Below the pieces are notes generated by a model. The model saw only the letters and a program-made list of their open reading frames with translations. It ran no database searches and had not been told where the DNA came from. Shown piece by piece: positions 15,098-22,234 of a stretch of DNA of 24,143 nucleotides (position 1 is its first letter; every line of letters begins with the position of its first letter). Made by a program: the position numbers and the translations under genes. This stretch comes from WLMZ01 sp039920665 (GTDB lineage Bacteria; Actinomycetota; Acidimicrobiia; Acidimicrobiales; Ilumatobacteraceae). The stretch is from assembly GCA_039920665.1 (NCBI GenBank), contig JBDSDH010000058.1, forward strand, positions 1 to 24,143, given 5' to 3'.

Positions 15098-15640
15098 TCA
15101 GTACACCGCCAGGCTCTCCACCATTCGGCCATCGAGCTTGGATCGACCGTCGAGGGCGCCGATCTCGAGTAGGAAGCCGAGGCCAGCCACGACGCCCCCG
15201 AGCGCTTCGACGAGTCGGCAGGTCGCCGATGCCGTGCCGCCGGTTGCGAGCACATCGTCGATGATCAACACTCGCTCGCCCGGATGGATGGCATCACGAT
15301 GCATTTCGAGCTTGTCGGTGCCGTATTCGAGCGAGTACTCCTCGCGCACGACAGCCCACGGCAATTTGCCGGGCTTGCGGACCGGGACGAAGCCGGCGCC
15401 GATCCGGAACGCGACCGGCGCAGCGAGGATGAATCCCCGGGCCTCCATGCCGAGCACTCGATCGACCGGCACGTCGTCGAAGCGGTGGACCAGGTCGATG
15501 ATGGCCCGTTGGAACCCTTCGGCGCTGCCGAGCAGCGGGGTGATGTCACGGAACGTGACCCCTGGATTGGGATAGTCGGCGATCTCACGCACGAGCCCTT
15601 TGACCCAGGCACTGTCGGTTGGACGCACTTCGCTGACCAT
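15098..15640 (-). CDS. apt: Adenine phosphoribosyltransferase
   Basis: Purine salvage enzyme: adenine + PRPP to AMP + PPi. The 180 residues match the family. The opening ADYPNPGVTFRDITPLL is diagnostic for Apt, ARGFILAAPVA follows, and the PRPP loop is RVLIIDDVLATGGTA (123-137). It is placed 27 bases after secF and 4 bases before rel, the common secDF-apt-rel order of actinobacteria. Confidence 0.96.
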   Translation of the reverse strand: MVSEVRPTDSAWVKGLVREIADYPNPGVTFRDITPLLGSAEGFQRAIIDLVHRFDDVPVDRVLGMEARGFILAAPVAFRIGAGFVPVRKPGKLPWAVVREEYSLEYGTDKLEMHRDAIHPGERVLIIDDVLATGGTASATCRLVEALGGVVAGLGFLLEIGALDGRSKLDGRMVESLAVY

Positions 15641-15667
15641 GGCGTGCAGGCTAGCGAGGGTGGGTGG

Positions 15668-16876
15668 TCAGCGGCGGGTCTTCTTACGCGGGCGAGGCGG
15701 GTGCGACAAGACGGCTTCCGGGGTTGTCGGCCTGTGCACCACGCCGAACTTGTCGTCGTTGGCTGCCGTCACGCCGGCGCCTGCTCGGTTGCGGACGGCT
15801 TCGCGGCGAGCAGCCGGCGAACCGCCGAGCACGAGCCGCTCGAGTTCGACGCCGGTCGCACGGGGCACGCTGCGCAGCGACTTCCACTTCGGAGTCTGGA
15901 CCTTGAGTTCGGCGAGCACGGGAGCAGCGATGAAGATCGACGAGTACGAGCCGGTAATCAGACCAACGAACAACGCGAGGGCGAAGTCACGCAGCGCAAT
16001 CGCACCCATGATGCCGGAGCCGACCACCAACAGCGACAACACCGGCAACACCGCGGTGACGTTGGTGTTGAGCGAGCGCATGAAAACCTGGTTCATCGAC
16101 ACGTTGATCACGTCGTCGTACGGGAGTCGGGCTCCGCTGAAACGGGCTGTGTTCTCGTTGATCTTGTCGTACACGACAATGGTGTCGTACAGGGAGAAAC
16201 CGAGGATTGTCAAGAACGCGATGACCGTCGATGGCGTCACCTCCAATCGCAACACCGAGTACACGCCCACGCTGATCAGGACGTCGTGGATCATGGCCGC
16301 GATTGCTCCTGCAGCCATTCGCCACTCGAACCGCCAGGCGATGAACAAACTGACGAGGATCACGAACACGATGAGCGCTCGAACGGCCTTGCTGGTGATC
16401 TCGCTCCCCCACGAGGAACTGACCGACGTGCTCGAGACGTCTTCGACGTTGCCGACCTTGGCTCCGATCGCATCGAACACCGCTTGGCGGATCTCGGGTG
16501 GCTGCTCGCCGACCTGAATCCGGACCCGGTCGATCCCACTTGCATTGACATTTGTGATTTTGGCGTCAGCGGTATTGACCCCGTTGTCGTTGAGGATCGT
16601 GAGCACATCGTCTCTGGACAAGTTGGCCGACGGCGCTTCCCACTGGACCCCGCCTTCGAAGTCGAGTCCGAGATTGAGCCCTTGGAACCCGAGCGACGCG
16701 AGGGTGATCACGATCAGCGTGAGCGAGACGCCGAGTCCGAACCACTTGCGGCCCATGAAATCCATTCGGGTCTCACCGTGATACAGCCGACCGAAGACGT
16801 TGCGGCGCGGGGGCGGAAGCGGATCGAGATGGGACGCAGCCTCGCCGGTGCTGTCGGTGTCAAGCGTTGACGTCAT
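15668..16876 (-). CDS. secF: Protein translocase subunit SecF
   Basis: Inner-membrane subunit of SecDF, which uses the proton gradient to help proteins across SecYEG. The 402 residues contain the first membrane helix (about 46-64), the GLDFEGGVQWE motif (70-80), the periplasmic-type domain (about 80-160), then membrane helices from about 165 onward, including ALIVFVILVSLFIAWRFEWR, the IHDVLISVGVYS segment and LTILGFSLYDTIVVYDKINEN, both hallmarks of SecF. The C-terminal tail of about 75 residues is basic, ends in PRPRKKTRR and is probably cytoplasmic. ATG 16876 overlaps the secD stop by 4 bases. Confidence 0.97.
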   Translation of the reverse strand: MTSTLDTDSTGEAASHLDPLPPPRRNVFGRLYHGETRMDFMGRKWFGLGVSLTLIVITLASLGFQGLNLGLDFEGGVQWEAPSANLSRDDVLTILNDNGVNTADAKITNVNASGIDRVRIQVGEQPPEIRQAVFDAIGAKVGNVEDVSSTSVSSSWGSEITSKAVRALIVFVILVSLFIAWRFEWRMAAGAIAAMIHDVLISVGVYSVLRLEVTPSTVIAFLTILGFSLYDTIVVYDKINENTARFSGARLPYDDVINVSMNQVFMRSLNTNVTAVLPVLSLLVVGSGIMGAIALRDFALALFVGLITGSYSSIFIAAPVLAELKVQTPKWKSLRSVPRATGVELERLVLGGSPAARREAVRNRAGAGVTAANDDKFGVVHRPTTPEAVLSHPPRPRKKTRR

Positions 16877-18558
16877 GACGTTGCTCCGCTCAAAGAGTTG
16901 TTGGGGGCTGGCAGTTCGATGTCGAGACCCATGATTTTCTTACCGGCCATGAACCGGCTCCGAGCCAGCAACAACACGGCTGGTCCGGTGAAGAAGTAAG
17001 CGACGACGACGTCCATCACGGTGGACAGGGCGAGGTAGAACGCAAACCCTCGAACCGCACCGACGGACAGGTAGAACAACACGATTGCACCGATGAACGA
17101 GACGGCGTTGGCGACGAGCACCGTTTTGAACGCCGACTTGAACCCTCGACGAGCCGAGTTCTTCAACGACCGACCAAGGCGGACGTCGTCTTTCAATCGC
17201 TCGAAGAACACGACGTAAGTGTCGACGGTGACACCGATCGAGACGACGAGTCCGGCGATGCCGGACAGCGACAGGACGCCGTTGTAGAACTCCGAGATCA
17301 TCGCGCTTGCGCTGTAGATCAGAGCGCCCGAGATCAGCAAACCGAGGATCACGACCACCGCCAAGCGGCGGTAATACAGAACCATGAAAAGCAGGACGAG
17401 GCCGACGCCGATACCGCCGGCGACCAGTGCCGCATTCAAAGAGTCCGCTCCGAGCGTTGCCGAGATGTTCTCGACTGCGTCAGCTTGCAGTGTGACCGGC
17501 AACGCTCCGGAGTTGAGCACGTCGGACAACTGCTGTGCTTCACTCTTCTTGAACTGTCCGGTGATCTGGACACTGTTGGTGAAGTTGGCGGCGTTCACGG
17601 TCGGAGCCGACTGGATGATGCCGTCGACCTCGATCGCAAGCCGACGGGACGGACACGTGGGGGTCGCGTTGTAACACGACGATGCCAGAGCGTTCCAGAC
17701 GTCTTCGCCGCTGCCGCCACCCTTCAGGCCGACGGTGACGCCCCACGAGCCGCCAATGATCTGGGGCTGCGCCGTGTCTTGGTCGAAGATCGTGCCATCA
17801 CCCTCGCTCGGCCCGACCTGGCAGACCTCGGTGTTGTCACGGTTGTACAGCACCTCTGTCTGGGTTGGATCGGAGAACGTCTGGGCGGCTGTCGTCGTGG
17901 CCGTGGTGTCGCCCGGGACAGTGGTGTCGCCAGGGACAGTCGACGTGACGTCGCCGACGATCGTGGTGTTCGACCCATCGGTCGCGAGGCTGCTCGCGGT
18001 GCCATCGGTGGGGACGGTGGTGGATGGCGTGGAACTGACCCGCCGCGCAGGGCCGCCAGGCGCAGTCGCGACGGACTCGCCAACGGTCGTGGCAGTCGTC
18101 GCGCCGGTTGCCGGCGTCGTGGTGCTTGCGCCGTCGACAGATGTTGCGGTGGTGTCGCCGACGATCGTGGTGGACGTTGCGCTGTCCACGACCGGTGGGG
18201 TGGCTGCACCGCATGCGAGCACTGGGCGCAGGTAGACCTTGCCGGTCACCTTGGCCAGGTTGAGCGCTTCGGTCTGGTCGTTGACGCCCGGCAGGTTGAC
18301 GACGATCGCGTCGTCCTGCTGGACGATCTCGGGCTCACCGACGCCAAAGCTGTCGACTCGCTCACGAATGCGCTCGACGGCCAACGTCAGGCTGTCGGGG
18401 CTGTAATCCTGGCCGGGAACAGGACGCAAGGTGACCGAGATGCCACCCCGGAGATCGAGTCCGAGGTGTGGCGTCCAGCCGAGCAGGATGTTCGCACCGA
18501 GCAGGCCGAAGGCGACGACGATCGTACCGACGACAGAGAGAACGAGTTTGCGGGTCAT
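16873..18558 (-). CDS. secD: Protein translocase subunit SecD with a long Thr/Ser-rich insert
   Basis: Partner of SecF in the SecDF translocation motor. The 561 residues have membrane helix 1 (7-27), GLDLRGGISVTLRP (33-46), the first part of the extracytoplasmic domain (RIRERVDSFGVGEPEIVQQ, VVNLPGV), an atypical insert at about 118-228, the rest of that domain (LAIEVDGIIQSAPTVN...ITGQF, ALPVTLQ) and five C-terminal helices with SLSGIAGLVVSIGVTVDTYVVFFERLKDD. The insert is low-complexity (TTIVGDTTATS, TVPGDTTVPGDTTAT) and contains a tandem 18-bp duplication at 17903-17938. Variable linkers here are known in other actinobacterial SecD proteins. The gene starts 3 bases after the yajC stop. Confidence 0.96.
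   Translation of the reverse strand: MTRKLVLSVVGTIVVAFGLLGANILLGWTPHLGLDLRGGISVTLRPVPGQDYSPDSLTLAVERIRERVDSFGVGEPEIVQQDDAIVVNLPGVNDQTEALNLAKVTGKVYLRPVLACGAATPPVVDSATSTTIVGDTTATSVDGASTTTPATGATTATTVGESVATAPGGPARRVSSTPSTTVPTDGTASSLATDGSNTTIVGDVTSTVPGDTTVPGDTTATTTAAQTFSDPTQTEVLYNRDNTEVCQVGPSEGDGTIFDQDTAQPQIIGGSWGVTVGLKGGGSGEDVWNALASSCYNATPTCPSRRLAIEVDGIIQSAPTVNAANFTNSVQITGQFKKSEAQQLSDVLNSGALPVTLQADAVENISATLGADSLNAALVAGGIGVGLVLLFMVLYYRRLAVVVILGLLISGALIYSASAMISEFYNGVLSLSGIAGLVVSIGVTVDTYVVFFERLKDDVRLGRSLKNSARRGFKSAFKTVLVANAVSFIGAIVLFYLSVGAVRGFAFYLALSTVMDVVVAYFFTGPAVLLLARSRFMAGKKIMGLDIELPAPNNSLSGATS
17875..18207 (-). other. Low-complexity Thr/Ser/Val/Ala-rich insert in SecD
   Basis: About 110 residues (118-228) made mostly of Thr, Ser, Val, Ala, Gly, Asp and Pro with no predicted fold, lying between two beta-rich parts of the extracytoplasmic domain. 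It contains the repeats NTTIVGD/STTIVGD and TVPGDT twice in tandem (18-bp direct repeat, one mismatch). It would sit outside the membrane and may be glycosylated or act as a wall-facing spacer; that role is inference. Confidence 0.7.
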
Positions 18559-18561
18559 CGA

Positions 18562-18945
18562 CTACTTCTCGGAGTCGTCGGCGATGTCGTCGATGGCAGT
18601 CGAGCCACGCTTGTTGCCCGACGCCGGGGATTCGCTCGTCTGGGCCGAGGTATCGACCTTGCGCTGTACTGCGGCCCGGGCGACGCGAATCTGAATGTTG
18701 TCGTCGATTTCGAGCCAGACGATGTCGCCGTCGAATCCGGTGATGAATCCGTACATTCCCGACGTGGTGATGACCTCATCACCCTCTTGCAGTGCACCCT
18801 GCAGGTTCGACTGCTCCTTCATCCGCCGGCGCTGTGGACGGATCAGCAAGAAGTAGGCACCGACAAACATCAGCGGGAGAAACAGCAGGCTGAGGGCGCT
18901 TCCGCCGCTGCTTTCGGCAGCGAACAGGGTCAGAGTTGAGAGCAT
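18562..18945 (-). CDS. yajC: Preprotein translocase accessory subunit YajC
   Basis: Small single-span protein of the SecDF-YajC complex. The 127 residues include one membrane helix (about 18-36, LSLLFLPLMFVGAYFLLIR), the diagnostic IRPQRRRMKEQ after it, and the conserved GDEVITTSGMYGFITG (about 55-70) of the cytoplasmic domain, followed by a disordered acidic C-terminus. ATG 18945 has a GGAAG ribosome-binding site 5 bases upstream. It is separated from tgt by 65 bases, so an extra promoter may lie there. Confidence 0.93.
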   Translation of the reverse strand: MLSTLTLFAAESSGGSALSLLFLPLMFVGAYFLLIRPQRRRMKEQSNLQGALQEGDEVITTSGMYGFITGFDGDIVWLEIDDNIQIRVARAAVQRKVDTSAQTSESPASGNKRGSTAIDDIADDSEK

Positions 18946-19010
18946 CGTGTCTTCCAGAATGATGGGCGCTCCGACAGGGGGCCGGGCCAGCGCAAGATCC
19001 TACCCAGCGA

Positions 19011-20108
19011 TCAACCCCAAACAGTGAGCACCTCTCGCCGCAGTTGATCGAAACACCCTTCGCCAATCGCAGCCCGCATCCGGTCCATCAACTGCAATGT
19101 CCAGCCGATGTTGTGCAGGCTGACCAGCCGTGATCCAGTCGGTTCGCCGACCTGGAACAGATGTCGGATGTAGCCCCGGCTATGACGGGCACAGACCTCG
19201 CAGCTGCAATCGGCGTCGAGCGGTTCGTCCGCCAAGGCGTGCTTGGCGTTCTTGACGTGCAACTTGCCGCCGCCCGTGAGGGCGGTTCCGTGGCGACCGA
19301 TCCGAGTCTGCATGACGCAGTCGAACTGATCGACGCCAAGTCCGACCGCCTCCACCAGCGACGCCGGATCACCCACACCCATCAGGTACCGGGGTCGGTC
19401 GAGCGGGAGATGTTCGATCGCTGCAGCGAGTGCCGGCAGCATTTCCGCACGGGTCTCGCCCACGCTCAGTCCCCCGATGCCGTATCCGTCGAACTCCAGC
19501 GCTGCCGTGGCCTGCGCCGACTCGGCGCGCAGCACCGGATCGATTCCACCCTGGACGATGCCGAACAGCGCTTGGTCGGCTCGGGTGTGGGCAGCTTTGG
19601 CGCGAGCGGCCCACGCCGTGGTGCGGTCGAGCGCGACCCGGATCACCGCGGGCGGCGACGGCAACGGGGCGCAGACGTCGAGCACCATCTGGATGTCAGC
19701 GCCGAGCAATTCTTGGGTCGCAACGGCACTCTCGGGCGTGAATCGGTGCTTGGAGCCGTCGTAGGTGCTCTTGAACGTCACCCCGTCGTCGTCCACTTTC
19801 GGCTCGAGCGAGAACACCTGGAACCCGCCGGAGTCGGTCAGGGTGAGACCCTTCCAATCGCTGAATTTGCCGAGACCACCGAAGTGGGCGACGGTCTCGG
19901 CACCCGGCCGCAGCATCAGGTGGTAGGTGTTGCCGAGCACGATCTCAGCGCCCAGCCGTTCGTAGTCGGCTGCACTGAGGTATTTGATCGCTCCCCTGGT
20001 CCCGACCGGCATGAAGCAGGGGGTGCGATACGAGCCCTTGGCGGTGTGGCCGATACCCGTGCGGGCGGCTCCGTCGATTGCGAGAACTTCCAGATGCACG
20101 GGATGCAT
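19011..20108 (-). CDS. tgt: tRNA-guanine transglycosylase
   Basis: Exchanges guanine 34 of GUN-anticodon tRNAs for preQ1 in queuosine synthesis. The 365 residues have the catalytic DSGGFQVFS (92-100), GIVQGG in the substrate pocket, GGLSVGE, YLMGVGDP, the active-site loop FDCVMQTRIGRHG with the nucleophile Asp, and the zinc site CSCEVC plus a His in SLHNIGW. The ATG directly abuts the queA stop (TAA then ATG), so translation is coupled. Confidence 0.97.
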   Translation of the reverse strand: MHPVHLEVLAIDGAARTGIGHTAKGSYRTPCFMPVGTRGAIKYLSAADYERLGAEIVLGNTYHLMLRPGAETVAHFGGLGKFSDWKGLTLTDSGGFQVFSLEPKVDDDGVTFKSTYDGSKHRFTPESAVATQELLGADIQMVLDVCAPLPSPPAVIRVALDRTTAWAARAKAAHTRADQALFGIVQGGIDPVLRAESAQATAALEFDGYGIGGLSVGETRAEMLPALAAAIEHLPLDRPRYLMGVGDPASLVEAVGLGVDQFDCVMQTRIGRHGTALTGGGKLHVKNAKHALADEPLDADCSCEVCARHSRGYIRHLFQVGEPTGSRLVSLHNIGWTLQLMDRMRAAIGEGCFDQLRREVLTVWG

Positions 20109-21164
20109 TTACAGACTCCTGTTCAGCAGCATCGAATCGCCGAAGGACAGGAATCGGTAGTCGTCGGCGAGGGCTTCCTCGTACAGCCGCCGCCAACGTG
20201 GACCGATGAACGCTTCGATCATCACCAGCAAACTCGTCTTGGGCAGATGGAAGTTGGTCATCAAGACGTCGACCGTCTTCCATTCGTAGCCGCGATGGAT
20301 GAAGAGCCGCGTCCGTCCCTCGAGTTCGCCGAATGTCGCCGCCGACTCGAGTGCTCGGGTCGCGGTGGTGCCGACGGCAACGACTCGGCGGGCATCGTGG
20401 CATCGTTCGATCACATCGGCGGTGACCCGATATCGCTCGCTGTGGATCTGATGGTCGAGCGGATCCTCCACGTTCATCGGCTGGAACGTGTCGAGTCCAA
20501 CGACGAGTTCGACCGTTGCGATGTCGACGCCCATCGCTCGGATCGATGCCAGCAACTCCGGCGTGAAGTGCAGACCAGCGGTCGGCGCCGCAGCGGATCC
20601 GGGTTCGTTGGCGTAGACAGTCTGGTAGCGATCGCGTTCGCCGAGCGGAGCGGTGATGTACGGCGGCAGCGGCATGTCACCGTTGGCATCCAGCAACGCG
20701 AGCGGATCGCCGTCACCGATCAGGGTGATCTGGAACGTGTCACCAGCAGCGGTCCGTTCGCCGATCTCGACCAGCGGGAGGCCATCTCGCCCGTGGAGTT
20801 GTTCGCCGACCTTGAGCTTCTTGCCGGGCCGCACGAGCGCTTCCCACACCCGGCGGTCGCCGTCGATGCTGGCGATGGGTTCCAGCAGCAGGACCTCCGC
20901 CGCTCCCCCGCTGGCACGGTTCAGCTTGAGCCGCGCCGGGATCACCTTCGAGTCGTTGACCACCAGCAGATCCCCCGGTTCGAGGTACTCGGTGAGGTCG
21001 CTCACGTGGCGGTGCAGCGGCATTGCAGATCCCTGATCGACGAGCAATTTGGCCGCGTCGCGCGGTTCGATCGCAATCTGGGCGATGCGCTCGTGCGGGA
21101 GGTGGTAGTCGAAGTCGGCGAGCAACACAGCCCCCGACGCTATCTCGGCGCCCTCGGCTGCCAT
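20109..21164 (-). CDS. queA: S-adenosylmethionine:tRNA ribosyltransferase-isomerase (QueA)
   Basis: Transfers the ribosyl group of SAM to preQ1-tRNA to give epoxyqueuosine-tRNA, the step after Tgt. The 351 residues include DFDYHLPHERIAQ near the N-terminus, LLVVNDSKVIPARL, AALV-type core EALVRPGKKLKVGE, GLHFTPELLASI preceded by AAPTA, TVELVVGLDTFQPM, VVAVGTTATRALES and TNFHLPKTSLLVMIEAFIG, all QueA signatures. ATG 21164 is chosen from the fold's expected start; the open frame continues upstream to 21518 through the divergent hydrolase gene. Only 32 bases separate this start from the divergent hydrolase start. Confidence 0.96.
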   Translation of the reverse strand: MAAEGAEIASGAVLLADFDYHLPHERIAQIAIEPRDAAKLLVDQGSAMPLHRHVSDLTEYLEPGDLLVVNDSKVIPARLKLNRASGGAAEVLLLEPIASIDGDRRVWEALVRPGKKLKVGEQLHGRDGLPLVEIGERTAAGDTFQITLIGDGDPLALLDANGDMPLPPYITAPLGERDRYQTVYANEPGSAAAPTAGLHFTPELLASIRAMGVDIATVELVVGLDTFQPMNVEDPLDHQIHSERYRVTADVIERCHDARRVVAVGTTATRALESAATFGELEGRTRLFIHRGYEWKTVDVLMTNFHLPKTSLLVMIEAFIGPRWRRLYEEALADDYRFLSFGDSMLLNRSL

Positions 21165-21196
21165 CGCGGTGAACCCTTGTGTGCCACCATGAGCAG

Positions 21197-21919
21197 ATGG
21201 CGACACTGCGCATTGACTCGATTTCCTGCCCACTGGACAACGGTGAGGACGGGTCGATGGACCTGCACATCTGGACACCCGCCGGTGAGCCGACCGCGGC
21301 CATTCTGCTGATCCAAGAGATCTTCGGGGTTGGCAAGTACATCCGCGCGGTGGCCGAGCGGCTTGCCGATGCCGGCTACATCGTCGGCGCGCCGGACGTA
21401 TTCTGGCGATTCTCACCCAATTGGGAGGCGGACCACGACGAAGCCGGGATGACGGCGTCGATGGCCACGGTGCAGCAGATGGATGGTCCAACAGCGATCG
21501 CCGATTGCGCCCGGGCACTCTCCCACCTCGGTGGGCTCGATGGGGTGACGAGCAGGCCAGGCGTGCTCGGCTTCTGCCTCGGTGGCACGTTGTCGTTCGG
21601 TGTCGCGGCCACCGCCGATCCGTCGGTCTGTGTCAGCTACTACGGCTCGGGTGTTCCGGACATGCTCGGCATGATCGACCAGGTCTCGTGCCCGACGTTG
21701 TTTCATTTCGGCAACAACGACCTGTTCCTGCCCAACGAGGGCGTCGACAAGGTCAATGCTGCGATCGCCGGTCGCGAAGGTTTCGTCGTCAATGTCGAAA
21801 ACGCTGGGCATGCGTTCGACAACCACGAGTCCGAGATGTTCTACGTCGAACCTGCCGCCCGAGCCGCGTGGGCCAAGACGATGGCGTTCCTCAACCTGTA
21901 CCTGCCGCCGAACGGCTGA
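21197..21919 (+). CDS. Dienelactone hydrolase family protein
   Basis: An alpha/beta-hydrolase of the carboxymethylenebutenolidase type. The 240 residues contain VLGFCLGG with the nucleophile Cys127, the acid Asp175 (NNDLFLP) and His205 (ENAGHAFDN), the Cys-Asp-His triad of dienelactone hydrolases. The opening with AILLIQEIFGVGKYIRAVAERLADAGYIVGAPDVFWR is typical of the family. The natural substrate is unknown; many members act on esters or lactones other than dienelactone. The start is ATG 21197; a GTG at 21179 would add six residues. It is divergent from queA and convergent with the photolyase gene. Confidence 0.92.
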   Translation: MATLRIDSISCPLDNGEDGSMDLHIWTPAGEPTAAILLIQEIFGVGKYIRAVAERLADAGYIVGAPDVFWRFSPNWEADHDEAGMTASMATVQQMDGPTAIADCARALSHLGGLDGVTSRPGVLGFCLGGTLSFGVAATADPSVCVSYYGSGVPDMLGMIDQVSCPTLFHFGNNDLFLPNEGVDKVNAAIAGREGFVVNVENAGHAFDNHESEMFYVEPAARAAWAKTMAFLNLYLPPNG

Positions 21920-21938
21920 TCGCTGCCCTGGCCGTGGT

Positions 21939-21967
21939 GAGCCTCGTCCATCACTGCAGCGAGGCTC
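21939..21967 (+). terminator. Candidate terminator of the dienelactone hydrolase gene
   Basis: GAGCCTCG and CGAGGCTC form a perfect 8-bp stem around a 13-base loop, beginning 20 bases after the stop codon. There is no T tract, as is common in high-GC actinobacteria. It can act in either direction. Confidence 0.45.
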
Positions 21968-22134
21968 CGGGGATCACCCGATTCGTGCCGCATCAACCCA
22001 ACCGAACCCAACGCGCCGCCGATGGTGGGGGCGATCGACGCCGAACAAGCGCCGCTGTATTGGTTCCCGAGGGTCTGTGTGTCGCGCGAGCCGGTCGGAC
22101 TTCAGCATGGTTCGGGTGCGCAACGCTGCACGCA

Positions 22135-22212
22135 GGGCCCAAGCGACTGTGGGCAGTCCCTCGGCGCCGTCTTGGGCCAGAGCGACTGTGGGCAGTCTCT
22201 CGCGCCGGGTCA
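22135..22212. repeat. Two 39-bp tandem repeats with GACTG-TGGG-CAGTC hairpins
   Basis: The units begin at 22135 and 22174 with GGGCC and share AGCGACTGTGGGCAGTC, then CTCG(G)CGCC. Each contains a perfect 5-bp stem with a TGGG loop (22145-22158 and 22184-22197). They lie just past the 3' end of the photolyase gene and could serve as its terminator, or belong to a dispersed repeat family. The core ACTGTGKGCAG also occurs at the start of repeat unit 2 near 11659. Confidence 0.65.
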
Positions 22213-22234
22213 CCGTGCGAACCGACGCGACATT

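Larger units (their letters stand above)
21920..22234. other. Intergenic region between convergent hydrolase and photolyase genes
   Basis: This 315-base stretch has no convincing gene on either strand. It holds an 8-bp inverted repeat just after the hydrolase stop (21939-21967) and two 39-bp tandem units with short hairpins (22135-22212), described separately. The part from about 21968 to 22134 shows no structure I can support. Confidence 0.6.

Noticed and set aside
15094..15255. N-terminal extension of Rel to 15255
   Set aside because: It lies wholly within apt in another frame; ATG 15093 just after the apt stop gives the normal Rel start.
13756..15264. Long open frame (502 codons) on the plus strand opposite rel
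   Set aside because: Antisense shadow of a conserved gene; such frames are common at this GC content. The same holds for plus-strand frames at 4042-5916, 8049-9527, 10463-11506, 15284-16870, 17485-18939, 19161-21311 and 22022-23080.
21165..21518. N-terminal extension of queA to 21518
   Set aside because: It overlaps the divergent hydrolase gene and is basic antisense-like sequence; the QueA fold begins just after 21164.
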